DNA from: Paraburkholderia aromaticivorans
GTDB taxonomy: Bacteria; Pseudomonadota; Gammaproteobacteria; Burkholderiales; Burkholderiaceae
Assembly (NCBI RefSeq): GCF_012689525.1
Contig: NZ_CP051514.1
Span: forward strand, 1,364,001-1,428,000
DNA length: 64,000 bases
Direction of reading: 5' to 3'
Positions 1 through 8,199 of this stretch are shown here, one piece after another. Every line of letters begins with the position of its first letter. The stretch's first letter is position 1. The notes beneath the pieces were generated by a model. That model worked only from the letters and a program-made list of their open reading frames with translations. It made no database searches and was not told the DNA's origin. Both the position numbers and the translations under genes were made by a program.

Positions 1-420
1 CGCCCGATTCGGAATCGACCGTGGAAAGCGCGACTTCCGCTTCCTCATCGGCCTGGTCGTCCGACACGGCTGCCGGCGCAGCATCGTTCAGGAACAGCGT
101 CTCCGCATTGGGCGCCTGCTCGTAGACCGCTACGCCCATGTCATTGAAGGTGACGACAATGGTCTCGATGGCCGCGGTCTGCGCGAAGTTGTCCGGCAAG
201 TGATCGTTGATTCGGCGTGAGTCAGGTAGCCGCGCTCCTTTCCTAACTGGATGAGTGCGCGCATCTGACGCTGCCGCTCTTCGTCCTGCAACGCGACAGA
301 CACTGTGTCGATCGACAGCAAGGCCGCGGTAGCCTTGCCCTTCATTGCGCGTCGACCCGCAGCTTTCGGCGCGGATGCGACGGTGTTTAGCCTGGAATCT
401 TCCCGATCAGAACGTGTCAA
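1..420 (-). pseudogene. rpoD: RpoD-like sigma-70 factor, N-terminal part, frameshifted and cut by window edge
   Basis: The minus strand encodes the N-terminal region 1.1 of a primary sigma-70 factor. A first stretch containing MRALIQLGKERGYLTHAE runs to about position 212. A one-base deletion there (codons for E-I collapsed to GAATC) moves the rest to another frame. That frame reads INDHLPDNFAQTAAIETIVV and NDMGVAVYEQAPNAETLFLN, followed by an acidic linker, to the window edge. This is the normal order in betaproteobacterial RpoD. The 5' end is unclear; a TTG at 420 is the first possible start in the frame. The downstream regions 2-4 that bind core polymerase and promoters lie outside the window. 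It could be a decayed extra rpoD copy, or a sequencing error in a live gene. Confidence 0.75.
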
Positions 421-832
421 TAAATTTTTCTTGACAGACTTGCCCAGCGATAGCGAGACCAGCGGCTACCCGCACTGCGGCCGGCGAGCCACGACATGGA
501 TGGCTGAAGGCGAACACGAATGATAGATCGCAGCGAGCAAAAGACGCGGCCTGCCTGAATGGGCGGACCGGTTGGAACAGCGCGAGAAACAGCGCATGGA
601 AACTACAGTCTGACACTATAACACCGATTGCTGCACCGCATCAATCCAACCCATTCGTCCCGCTTCCCGCCGGCGCGGTCTGCGCCCCAGATCGCCGCTG
701 AAATCCAGGAAGCACTTTGGACATTCGCGGAATGGTGACCGGCAAACACACGGGTGCAACTCATGCACGAATAGACCAGTCGCAGTGTTGCGATAAACTG
801 TCCCTCACACAATTCGAAAAAGTAAAAAGCAC
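421..832. other. Intergenic, no gene recognised
   Basis: No reading frame here has recognisable protein similarity or a good ribosome binding site. The last 60 bases before position 833 are comparatively A/T-rich and probably hold the promoter of the lipoprotein gene, but I see no clear -35/-10 pair. Confidence 0.4.
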
Positions 833-1123
833 ATGAAAACAAAAATAGCGTTCGTTGGACTGACCATCCTCGCTGCATGCACAACAGTCTCCGAAGTTAC
901 ACCTGCCGGCGACGGACACTACACTGTTACAACACACATCCGCGGCGGGATGACGCCATGGGGAGAAGTCAAGGCGTCAAGCCTCAAACGTGCCGATGAA
1001 TACTGCACACAACAGGGCAAGCAAATGCATCAGGTCGAGATGCAGACGCATGGTGTTCGCGGGTGGACGCCGCAGGAGGCTGAGCTCACGTTCGGGTGCA
1101 AGGATACCGTGGCAGGAAAGTGA
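833..1123 (+). CDS. Small lipoprotein, conserved hypothetical
   Basis: Ninety-six residues. The N-terminus has a lysine pair, a hydrophobic core and the lipobox LAAC, with the cysteine at residue 16, so the product should be exported and lipid-modified. The mature part holds the segment GHYTVTTHIRGGMTPWGEVK followed by a Cys and a QGKQMHQVE stretch. That pattern resembles small outer-membrane-associated lipoproteins common in Burkholderia, whose function is unknown. A second pair of cysteines (about residues 59 and 89) could form a disulfide. It stands alone between the rpoD fragment and the IS256-family element. The upstream purine run is A-rich rather than a strong Shine-Dalgarno. Confidence 0.7.
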   Translation: MKTKIAFVGLTILAACTTVSEVTPAGDGHYTVTTHIRGGMTPWGEVKASSLKRADEYCTQQGKQMHQVEMQTHGVRGWTPQEAELTFGCKDTVAGK

Positions 1124-1329
1124 CGGTCACGTACCACACGCTCGTCGGAGGTTACAGTGACGGAAAATCACGCTGAATGATCCGCTGAGGACCGCTGTCA
1201 GGCAGCGGCCGTAATTGACGAAGGACGTAGCCCGCAATCCGCTTTTGCGCCACCATGATGGATGCGGCCGACACCATCGACGCATATGACGAACTGTGTG
1301 AGATTCGGGAAGCCATCTTGCGGCTCCGT

Positions 1330-1338
1330 GTAGATGCC
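1330..1338. repeat. 9-bp target site duplication, left copy
   Basis: GTAGATGCC is repeated exactly at 2763-2771, immediately outside the other inverted repeat of the IS256-family element. Confidence 0.85.
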
Positions 1339-2762
1339 GAGTTAAAGTCAAATGTGGTGTACGGGCGGCAGGCATGATCAGGCGGCCAACGGTTGCTGGG
1401 CCGGTGTGCTGTCGGTCACCGGTACGCCATCCTTGAAAGGGATTCCTTCAAGCAGCGAGGCGATCTTCTCTGGTGCGCGAATGCGTCGCCACGATTGCTC
1501 GGCCGACTCGATCAGCTTGAATGCCAGACCGAGAAAGGTCGCTCGCGAAACACAATTGCGCGTGCGCGTCGTGCGATGCCGGACGGTTGCAAACGTCGAT
1601 TCAATGGGGTTTGTGGTCCGCAAGTGCTGCCAGTGCTCCCCGGGAAAATCGTAGAAGGCCAGCAACTCATTGCGATCGTTTGTGAGCTTCCCGGCGGCTT
1701 TCGGATATTTGGCCGAATAGACGTCGACGAAACGGTTGAAGGCCGCGAGCGCGTCTTCGCGCGTGGCGGCTTGCCAGATTTCCTGTAGTCCTTCCTTGGC
1801 CCGGCTGTGCTGCGATTTCGGTAATGCGTTGAGCACGTTGCCGGTCTTGTGAAACCAGCAGCGCTGGTGCCGCGTCTGCGGGAACACTTCGGCCAATGCT
1901 GCCCACAACCCCATGGCACCGTCCCCGCTTGCCAGCATCGGGCCGCCTTGCAGGCCACGCGCCTTCAGATCAAGCAACACGTCGCGCCACGCGTCCTTCG
2001 ATTCGCGATAGCCGTCGGCGATCGCCACGCGCTCCTTCGTTCCGTCCGGCTTCACGCCGATGATCACCAGCAGGCACTGGCCCTCGGAATCGTCGCTGCG
2101 CAGTCCGGTATGAATGCCGTCAGCCCACCAGTAGACCCAGCGCGCGTCTGCTAGGTCGCGTCGGTTCCATAACAGGTGCTCCTCGGCCCATTGCGCCTTC
2201 AGGCGGCTGACTACGTTCGGCGAAAGCCCTTTCGCCTGCTCGCCCAGCAGCACGCTGAGCGCCTCACTCATGTTGCCGGTCGACACGCCGCGCAGGTAGA
2301 GCCACGGCAGCGCCGCCGACACCCGTGGTGACTTGCGGATGTAGGGCGGCACAATGTTCGAATTGAACTTCACGCCCGAGCCTGAGCGGTCGCGTACCTT
2401 CGGCACTTTGACTGGGACCGGACCGATCGCCGTGACGACCTCACGCTCCGGCAGATAGCCGTTGCGCACCACGGCGCGCCGGCCGTCGAGTGTCTTCACG
2501 TTCCCGTACTGTTCGAGCAATGTTGCCAATTCTGCCTCGATCGCCTGCTGGATGATCTGTCGCGCGCCTTGCTGGATCAGCTCATCAAGGCTACCAACGC
2601 TTGCTGCTGCTTTACCGTCGTTCGTTTCTTCCGTAAACTTCTTCATGGTGGTGGATTCCGGTTCGCTGGTTCGTTACTCTCGACAAGCAACATTCTCAGC
2701 TAACCGCCGCCGCCTTCTCAAATCCCCGACTCATCCCCGTACACCACTTCTGACGATAACTC
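1339..2762 (-). mobile_element. Complete IS256-family insertion sequence
   Basis: The element is bounded by imperfect 27-bp inverted repeats at 1339-1365 and 2736-2762; both begin GAGTTA and end GTGGTGTACGGG, with 23 of 27 positions matching. Directly outside lie identical 9-bp copies of GTAGATGCC (1330-1338 and 2763-2771), the target duplication size expected for IS256. It carries one transposase gene on the minus strand. The intact ends, duplication and open reading frame suggest a recent insertion. Confidence 0.9.
1378..2646 (-). CDS. IS256-family (Mutator-type) transposase
   Basis: Full-length 422-residue DDE transposase. The catalytic residues fit the Mutator/IS256 pattern: Asp in WADGIHTGL (about residue 175), Asp in LASGDGAMGLW (about 240) and Glu in TNPIESTFATVRHRT (about 345). 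The N-terminal third has the usual helix-turn-helix segment and the PVPVKVPKVRDR strand. It fills the element between the inverted repeats and is likely functional. The ATG at 2646 is the first in frame after the right inverted repeat. Confidence 0.95.
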   Translation of the reverse strand: MKKFTEETNDGKAAASVGSLDELIQQGARQIIQQAIEAELATLLEQYGNVKTLDGRRAVVRNGYLPEREVVTAIGPVPVKVPKVRDRSGSGVKFNSNIVPPYIRKSPRVSAALPWLYLRGVSTGNMSEALSVLLGEQAKGLSPNVVSRLKAQWAEEHLLWNRRDLADARWVYWWADGIHTGLRSDDSEGQCLLVIIGVKPDGTKERVAIADGYRESKDAWRDVLLDLKARGLQGGPMLASGDGAMGLWAALAEVFPQTRHQRCWFHKTGNVLNALPKSQHSRAKEGLQEIWQAATREDALAAFNRFVDVYSAKYPKAAGKLTNDRNELLAFYDFPGEHWQHLRTTNPIESTFATVRHRTTRTRNCVSRATFLGLAFKLIESAEQSWRRIRAPEKIASLLEGIPFKDGVPVTDSTPAQQPLAA

Positions 2763-2906
2763 GTAGATGCCTCGGCAGTACTTAATGAGGCGAACAGGAT
2801 GCGGCAGAACTGGGACCCGCCGACACAACTTATTCGACCAGCTCGGATGACGACGCCCGCGTCGAGCTACTGTGCTACCTCGTTATCGCTCAGCTCGTCG
2901 CGGTGA

Positions 2907-3501
2907 CACGTACTGGCGAATGGCTGCGCACGACCACCTGGTTGAATCAGGACGCATCTGGTGCAAGGCAAATGGAGCGCTCTTTTTGATTGGGAGGAAC
3001 GCATCCCGCTTGGACAGAGAGCGGCAGACCTTGCGCCGCAAGTTATGGAGACGTTCGGGCTCAGTATGGAGCAATCGTTGGTGCCGCTCTTCATTGACGG
3101 CGGGATGCTCGACTATGCGTCGCCGGTCGTTTGTGGCATCCACGAAGTTTGCGCGGCCAGGTTGGCGCAATCAGCGTAATCGCCGCAAACACGTCGACGA
3201 TCCGCGGGATCGGCGGCGGCCGCGCGACGGCTTACTCCTCAATATACATTTGTCATTCCAGGAAGTACTCGCAGAAGCTTTCGCTCACGTAGACGATATA
3301 CAGAATCGGATTACCAGCATGCCCATCCGCTACTCTGTCGCCGATCATAAATGTATCTTCGCGCTGCCCGATGTCTGTCTAATATGTTCGGTGTCGCGCA
3401 GTCGCTTCAATGGTCGCATGGCGTAATCCGTTTGCACGCGGAAATAATTTAGTCGGCAAGCGCAACTCGCCGCCGCGTGAAATCATAAACAAAGGATTGC
3501 C
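2907..3501. other. Region with one doubtful ORF and no recognised gene
   Basis: Downstream of the IS256 element several overlapping frames are open on both strands but none shows a recognisable domain. The best candidate (2961-3179, plus) is listed separately. The rest may be a decayed gene continuing from the interrupted ORF. Confidence 0.3.
2961..3179 (+). CDS. Possible small hypothetical protein
   Basis: A 72-residue frame with protein-like composition (QGKWSALFDWEERIPLGQR near the start). It has no clear ribosome binding site, and the frame extends upstream without a better start. I do not recognise the family. It may be the remnant of a longer gene damaged before or by the nearby IS insertion. 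Confidence 0.25.
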   Translation: MQGKWSALFDWEERIPLGQRAADLAPQVMETFGLSMEQSLVPLFIDGGMLDYASPVVCGIHEVCAARLAQSA

Positions 3502-3696
3502 ATGCCTACGCGAACCGCCTCCCTCGCCTCGCGTGAAGCCTTTCGATGCTCCGGCCAACAGTTGGATGCCATACTGCAGTTTGCGCAGGAACGGGGCTTA
3601 GAGGAGCAGCCATTTTGGTCGGTGGTCGTTGAATGGTGCCGTGTCGTGACTCTAGCTAGCTCGCTCGATTTGCTTCGTGACGGTCACCCAAAGTGA
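3502..3696 (+). CDS. Possible 64-residue hypothetical protein
   Basis: A short frame preceded by AAAGGA seven bases before the ATG, which is a fair ribosome binding site. The middle (QLDAILQFAQERGLEEQPFW) looks helical and protein-like. No family is recognised and there is no operon partner. Confidence 0.35.
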   Translation: MPTRTASLASREAFRCSGQQLDAILQFAQERGLEEQPFWSVVVEWCRVVTLASSLDLLRDGHPK

Positions 3697-4083
3697 CGCA
3701 CCGCCGCCTCGAGGCGGCAGCGTAGCCAGATCGACCCTTACCAGGAAAGTGGATAAGTCCGGCTAAAAGCTTTCGCGGCGAAGCGCGGCGCCGCCGGGAA
3801 TCAAAAGGACCGCGTACAAAGCGTGGGAGGCTGCAGCCGTGGCACAAATTGATTGCACGACCGGATCTGTCAAAAGCCAGGGTGCGCTTTTCGTGCGTAA
3901 CTGCGCATGCCTATACAGCGTGCCCCGGCGGGGTCACCGCGTTACCTGCCCGCGCATCCGCTCATTGGCTCATCCGCGTCATTCCGAATTTGACAGAAAA
4001 GAAGTGACCAACATTTGAGCGATCATGCTTTTTTATATGGCAATCGTGCATCGATCTGGCAGTCGTTGTCCGGTGACGTTCGG
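3697..4083. other. Intergenic, nothing recognised
   Basis: No credible gene or RNA is visible. The stretch separates the doubtful small ORF from the DUF1488 gene, whose stop codon lies at 4084. Confidence 0.4.
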
Positions 4084-4353
4084 TCACCGCGTCACGAAGT
4101 CGCTGGCGGTCAACCACAACGGCTCGACCGGTCGCGCAAGCAGCTTTCTTTGTGCTACCGCGACAATCCGGTCGCGACCGTTCGCGAAAGTCTTGAGCAG
4201 GCGTGCCGCGTCGGCGTCAGGCGGAAGCCAGAAATGTTCTTCGAGAGCGGCACGGGCAACCGTGCCTTCAAAGTCGCGTCCGCGGGCGGACAAGATGAAA
4301 ACCACAGCGCGTCCGTCCGGCGAGACGGCGGGCGCGCGATTAAGAACTTCCAT
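4084..4353 (-). CDS. DUF1488 family protein
   Basis: Eighty-nine residues beginning MEVLNRAPAVSPDG. The pattern RAVVF, then EEHFWLPPDADAARLLKTF, then RIVAVAQRKLLARP and a final LTASDF, is that of DUF1488, a small cytoplasmic family of unknown function common in Burkholderia. I chose the ATG at 4353 because GAGGTG lies seven bases upstream and the family begins there; the frame stays open further upstream. The 5' end and start region are repeated in decayed form at about 30430-30535. Confidence 0.8.
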   Translation of the reverse strand: MEVLNRAPAVSPDGRAVVFILSARGRDFEGTVARAALEEHFWLPPDADAARLLKTFANGRDRIVAVAQRKLLARPVEPLWLTASDFVTR

Positions 4354-4430
4354 GACACACCTCAACGAGATCATTCGCGGTCTTTGTATTTGTACCGCGC
4401 CGCGTAACGATAAATTTACCAGAAGTGGCA
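4330..4430. repeat. Duplicated segment, copy A part 1
   Basis: The start of the DUF1488 gene and about 75 bases upstream closely match 30430-30535, including the stretch TCATTCGCGGTCTTTGTATT. The second copy leads into a broken DUF1488 gene. Confidence 0.7.
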
Positions 4431-4559
4431 AGCAGTGCGGTCGTCGCCGGTTTCACGATTCAGCTCGGCCCGGCGTCGGTAACGAAGACTATCATGGAGT
4501 GTTCGTTGCGCGCCCCGGCCCCCCGTAACCCCTCTGTCGTAACCGGTTTTTTGGATTAC

Positions 4560-4760
4560 TGCGCACTCAGCCGGCATTGACGGGTAGTCTCCACTTGAAA
4601 GTCGACATTCCTCATGACGGCGAGCTTCTCGGGGACGCCGTGTGACCGATCCCTGGCGAGCACCCCGGCATGGCACCTTGAAAACATAGCCGATCCTGTG
4701 TTTATCAGCGCGAACGCAGTAGTCGCTTCTGAAGAAGCGTACTCAAATCGCGGCGCGTAT
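4560..4760. repeat. Duplicated segment, copy A part 2
   Basis: About 200 bases resemble 30670-30858 with scattered substitutions and small indels, including GCGAGCACCCCGGCATGGCA and the 3' end of a RelE/ParE-type toxin gene. In the second copy this is the 3' end and downstream flank of the intact toxin gene. Confidence 0.7.
4705..4760 (-). pseudogene. RelE/ParE toxin, 3' remnant
   Basis: The minus strand encodes NTRRDLSTLLQKRLLRSR followed by a stop. The intact toxin at 30802-31140 ends in DTRRDLRTLLQKRLLRSR. Only these last codons remain; upstream (higher coordinates) the similarity stops abruptly and hemerythrin-like sequence begins. Confidence 0.75.
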
Positions 4761-4997
4761 TCATCAGTCCGATCGCGCAGCGGTGTGGACAGGTAACGAT
4801 CCTCTTTAGGGTGATGCACCTGCTGGGGGTACTCGCGGATGTAATAAAGCATCGCCCCGTAACACCATAAGGCCCGGAGTGGGCGTGCCTGCTGCCAGCA
4901 GATGCACGAAGCGCCGCATGCCCTCTACCACGGTCGACATCTGCTGGTGTTCATGAAGGATGACGGCTATGGCACTACGCGGTCCCTGAGACTGCAT
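4761..4997 (-). pseudogene. Hemerythrin (HHE) domain protein, frameshifted and truncated
   Basis: From an ATG at 4997 (GGAG six bases upstream) the minus strand reads AVILHEHQQMSTVVEGMRRF and LAAGTPTPGLMVL. After a frameshift near 4850 it continues MLYYIREYPQQVHHPKEDRY. Together these give the metal-ligand pattern of bacterial hemerythrin-like HHE proteins (H in LHEHQQ, HH in QVHHPKED), which bind a di-iron centre. The C-terminal half is missing: the frame runs into the toxin remnant at about 4760. Confidence 0.7.
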
Positions 4998-5133
4998 ATC
5001 AAACTCCGCGGCAGAATATGAAAGGCATCGACGAACCGATTTGCTGCTCATCCCAGCGGGATGAGCAGGAAGCTGCGCCGATACATTAATGCTAGCCATC
5101 GGCCCATGGACATCAAAGCGAGCAACGCCACTA

Positions 5134-5184
5134 CCTTGATGGATATCAACGGTGGTACGGACATGGTGCCCATCGGGTCAGCGC
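5134..5184. repeat. 51-bp dispersed repeat, copy 1
   Basis: This stretch matches 41501-41551 at 48 of 51 positions, including ATCAACGGTGGTAC. Here it directly abuts an IS630 remnant; at the other site it precedes a small intact gene. Confidence 0.65.
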
Positions 5185-5450
5185 GTGCATCGAGCAGGCC
5201 GTCCACACGATAGATCACGAACCGCGACCGCCACTTCGAAACCGTTTGCTGTGTGACCCGCCAAGACGATGCGCGCCCGCAATGCCAGGGCCTGCGCGGT
5301 CTTGCGTCGCTCCGTCAGCGACTGCAGGTCTTCGCGCTCCGAATCGCTCAGCACGAGCTCCCCTTTGGACCGTCCACTCATCGTTGCCTCCGCGTATCAA
5401 GTGCTACACAGAACACTTTAGTACGTGATCGGCATCATTCAATGAATTTT
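5178..5450 (-). pseudogene. IS630-family remnant with internal deletion
   Basis: The minus strand encodes the first 40 or so residues of an IS630-family transposase ([20 protein letters not shown]), nearly identical to 50155 and below. About 46 bases are then missing and the frame is shifted. The 55 bases upstream (to 5450) are almost identical to the upstream flank of the copy at 50160-50224. The rest of the gene and the outer inverted repeat are lost. Confidence 0.8.
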
Positions 5451-5722
5451 AATGATGTCGTGCAAGGCATTCGAATTGAATGGATGCGCGGATGCCTGAC
5501 GCTGTGCGCCACAAGGCGTACGGCAGAACCTGCGACGACAGTCAGCATTAGTGTCGCAGGCTGATCATCGGTAGACGGATAGGTCCGGCCGCCATAGACG
5601 GCTAGCCGAGGATGTCGCTTGTCGAGAGTAACAACCGGCTCAGTGTTCAAACGGATTTCAAATCTGGGCCATAGCCGTCGAGCAGTTTCCCGATCTCGGC
5701 ATCGATCGTTTACTTGGTCCAA
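5435..5722 (-). CDS. Doubtful 95-residue ORF
   Basis: An open frame with segments such as NTEPVVTLDKRHPRLAVYGG that look protein-like, but with no good ribosome binding site or recognised domain. It overlaps the IS6 fragment on the same strand, so at most one frame is real. It may be a decayed remnant. Confidence 0.2.
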   Translation of the reverse strand: MDQVNDRCRDRETARRLWPRFEIRLNTEPVVTLDKRHPRLAVYGGRTYPSTDDQPATLMLTVVAGSAVRLVAHSVRHPRIHSIRMPCTTSLKFIE

Positions 5723-5846
5723 GCGACGAAGCGTCGCCAGTGGTACCGAGCTTGTAGCGCAGATACCAACGCCCGCAAAGGGCGATGACTTCGCGGTCGA
5801 AATGACGCGCGTTGAACTGCCATTCGAGATCTTTCAGCTTGCGCAT
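5658..5846 (-). pseudogene. IS6-family transposase, N-terminal fragment
   Basis: The first 33 residues (KLKDLEWQFNARHFDREVIA, then LCGRWYLRYKL) match the N-terminus of the IS6-type transposase at 33530 and below. After RYKL the similarity ends and the frame drifts. The catalytic domain is absent. Confidence 0.65.
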
Positions 5847-6065
5847 TGGCTCGTGGTTGTCAAAAGCTCAAGGGTAACAGACTGACGCGCCGCAATAGCA
5901 CCATACCCCCGCAGCACAACATAACTGAGCGTTGTTCCCGAATCTTGCAACAGTCCCCTCCAGAGATGGTCCTTATTCTAAAGCTTCTGCCTACCTAGAC
6001 TATAGCCACTGATCGCGAACAGGGCTGTTCGTAGCAGGACCAAACAGAATCTGGAGGTAAGTACC

Positions 6066-6374
6066 ATGAAGTCCCTAATTCAAGCTGTTGTCGTTGCAGT
6101 TGCCCTTGCTGCTCCGCTTGCCGCGTTCGCTCAATCGAACCAGCCTCTCACCCGTGCGCAGGTGCGTGCTGAACTCGTTCAGCTTGAGCAGACTGGCTGG
6201 CGTCCCGCTGCCGGTGCCGATCCGCATTATCCGGACGACATCCGGGCCGCCCTGGCCAAGGTCGCTGCACAGAACGGCGCAACAGGCGTCGGCGGCGTCG
6301 GGAGTGGCTCGTCCGACGCGGGACGCCCGGCCGTTTCGAAGGCCGACTCGGACGCGATGTACAGCCACCCATAA
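6066..6374 (+). CDS. DUF4148 periplasmic protein
   Basis: One hundred and two residues. A classical signal peptide ends at about AFAQ (residue 23). The mature start has the DUF4148 signature QPLTRAQVRAELVQLEQTGW, followed by PHYPDDIRAALAKVAAQ. DUF4148 proteins are abundant, secreted and uncharacterised in Burkholderiaceae. The start is well supported by GGAGGT eight bases upstream. The C-terminus is a flexible Gly/Ser-rich stretch ending near MYSHP. A paralogue lies at 29754-30014. Confidence 0.85.
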   Translation: MKSLIQAVVVAVALAAPLAAFAQSNQPLTRAQVRAELVQLEQTGWRPAAGADPHYPDDIRAALAKVAAQNGATGVGGVGSGSSDAGRPAVSKADSDAMYSHP

Positions 6375-6509
6375 TGTTTTGATGCGCAGATGCCGGCGGG
6401 ACGGGTTGCGCGTCAGCCGCATTTTTGCGACGACGCCGCTGATCCGGCGCCGTAAGTGCAGATTGCTCGAACGACCCAACCTATGGCCGCTGCGCAGACG
6501 CGCGGGTGA

Positions 6510-6800
6510 ATGAACAAGAAAAGCCTTAACTTCCTGACGCACCAGGAGATCTTCAACCGCGCGATTCAGCATCTCCTCGTGCAGGGGCGGCCGCCCTGTT
6601 TCCTCATGGCGGCGCCGCGTATCGCGGATTGTGGCGGCTGCCCGGTCGGCTGCTTCATCAGGCTGTGCGACTGTGTCGCCGCGATGGAAGGCGTGCCTAT
6701 CCGGTACATCGCGAAGCCGCCCGGGCAGGTTCCCGCATATGGACGTCGGCCTCGCCGTGAATTGGCCGAACTCGCCCAAAATCCGCCGACTACCTTCTGA
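6510..6800 (+). CDS. Conserved hypothetical small protein
   Basis: Ninety-six residues. The segments EIFNRAIQHLLVQGRPPC, CGGCPVGCFI and AAMEGVPIRYIAKPPGQVPA fit a small cytoplasmic family I associate with Burkholderia genomes; its role is unknown. Several cysteines cluster at residues 40-54 (CGGCPVGC, CDC), which might bind metal. It follows the DUF4148 gene by 135 bases on the same strand. The ribosome binding site is weak. Confidence 0.55.
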   Translation: MNKKSLNFLTHQEIFNRAIQHLLVQGRPPCFLMAAPRIADCGGCPVGCFIRLCDCVAAMEGVPIRYIAKPPGQVPAYGRRPRRELAELAQNPPTTF

Positions 6801-6893
6801 ACGGTCGTCGCAGCTGCCGTGTGCCGTCCCACCGTCGGTAAGTTGACATGCCCACGTGACGTATGTCGCCACATCATCACGTCGCAAGCGTCT

Positions 6894-8126
6894 TCAGAAC
6901 CGCTGCACGATCCCCGCCCGCCCGACAAACTGGCGATTGTTGCTCGACGGCGTCATCAACTCGATGTTCGCGACGGCTCGCTGGCCGAGCGAATCCGTCC
7001 CACTTGCGACCTGGTAGACGCCGAAGAGATAAATCTCCGTCCGCTTCGACAGAAAATACTGCACGCCCAGAATCCCCTGCTGGTAAGTCGCCCCATCCTG
7101 CCCGCTAACGCCGCCGCCTCGCGTATATGTGTACGCACCACCCACCTGCAGCGCGGGGCTCACCCAGTATGAAGCGGTTGCGGTGCCATTGTTGAATACC
7201 GCAGTGCCATGATAGCCACGCGGATTCGGTCCGGCCTCCAGGTCGCCGATTCCCTTGAATGCCGAGTGGCTCAGCGACAGCGCGAGGGTTGCCTGACCGA
7301 TCTTGTAGCTCGCGCCCCCGGAATAGATCTCGAACGTGTGAGCGGAAGCGTATCCGGCGTAGATCGGATTCGATTGTGCCAATTCTGCGGACCCGAACGA
7401 GCCCAGGTTGTTCGAGGTCGCCGGACCGGAATTCGGGTTGTTGCCGAATGAAGCGAGATTCGGGTCGCGTCCGTTGTAATAGCCGACACCGATCGAGAAG
7501 CTGTTCGCGGAGTAGCTTGCGCCCAGCGCCCAGATCTGGCTTGCGGTGAAGTTCCCTGCGCGGCCGCCGAGCGAGTACATGCCGCCATACGTCACTCCAC
7601 CATAGGATGTGCTGACGTACTTGATCGCGTTGTTGGTGCGTCGCGTATGTCCGAGGCCATCCACATCGCCGGGAAGCGAGCCGGAGATACCGACGATCAG
7701 GCTCGGCGAATACGGCGCGACGAAGTCCGACTCCGTATCGTACTGACGGCCGGCTGTCACCGTACCGAACGGACCGCTCAATCCGACAAAAGCCTGTCGC
7801 CCGAATTCCGCGCCGCCCTGGGAGAGCGTGCCGTTATTCAGGCTAAAGCCATTTTCCAGCGTGAAGATCGTCGATAACCCCCCTCCAAGGTCCTCGGAAC
7901 CCTTCAAACCCCAGCGACTGCCAGTAATTCCGCGCGCGCCTCCGTCGCTCATCGAAACCAGTTGCTTGCCGGCGAGACTGCCATCCGCATTACGGCCAAC
8001 CTGCGCGTTGCTTACGTAGTTCAGGCCGACGTCAATCAATCCATACAGCGTGACGGAACTTTGTGCGTAAGCGTTACCGGTTGCGAGAAGGACCGCTGGA
8101 CCAAGCCAATAAAGCTGTTTCTTCAT
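6894..8126 (-). CDS. Gram-negative porin (OmpC-like, Burkholderia type)
   Basis: A 410-residue outer membrane porin. The signal peptide ends at YAQSS (cleavage near residue 22), followed by VTLYGLIDVGLNYVSN, the standard first strand of this family. Repeated amphipathic strands and a C-terminal FVGRAGIVQRF ending in Phe fit a 16-stranded trimeric barrel inserted by the BAM complex. It starts 73 bases after the etfA stop on the same strand, so it may be the last gene of the catabolic operon, or have its own promoter in the A/T-rich stretch 8170-8215. It may serve substrate uptake; the solute is unknown. Confidence 0.9.
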   Translation of the reverse strand: MKKQLYWLGPAVLLATGNAYAQSSVTLYGLIDVGLNYVSNAQVGRNADGSLAGKQLVSMSDGGARGITGSRWGLKGSEDLGGGLSTIFTLENGFSLNNGTLSQGGAEFGRQAFVGLSGPFGTVTAGRQYDTESDFVAPYSPSLIVGISGSLPGDVDGLGHTRRTNNAIKYVSTSYGGVTYGGMYSLGGRAGNFTASQIWALGASYSANSFSIGVGYYNGRDPNLASFGNNPNSGPATSNNLGSFGSAELAQSNPIYAGYASAHTFEIYSGGASYKIGQATLALSLSHSAFKGIGDLEAGPNPRGYHGTAVFNNGTATASYWVSPALQVGGAYTYTRGGGVSGQDGATYQQGILGVQYFLSKRTEIYLFGVYQVASGTDSLGQRAVANIELMTPSSNNRQFVGRAGIVQRF

Positions 8127-8199
8127 GACGTCTCCACTGTTTTTTCTGCCGCCCGGTCTGACGGCATGGTCTTTTTAATGATTCGTATACCGAAATATA

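Larger units (their letters stand above)
1255..2906 (+). pseudogene. Small ORF split by the IS256-family element
   Basis: If the element 1339-2762 and one copy of the 9-bp duplication are removed, codons 1255-1338 join in frame to 2772-2906, giving a 72-residue reading frame ending in TGA at 2904-2906. The part up to RMRQNWDPP looks coding (acidic, helical); beyond it the composition changes and may be shifted. I do not recognise the family. The element may have landed in a small gene or in a non-coding frame. Confidence 0.35.

Noticed and set aside
6075..6887. 270-codon minus frame across the DUF4148 gene
   Set aside because: It covers two plausible plus-strand genes in antisense and contains no recognisable domain.
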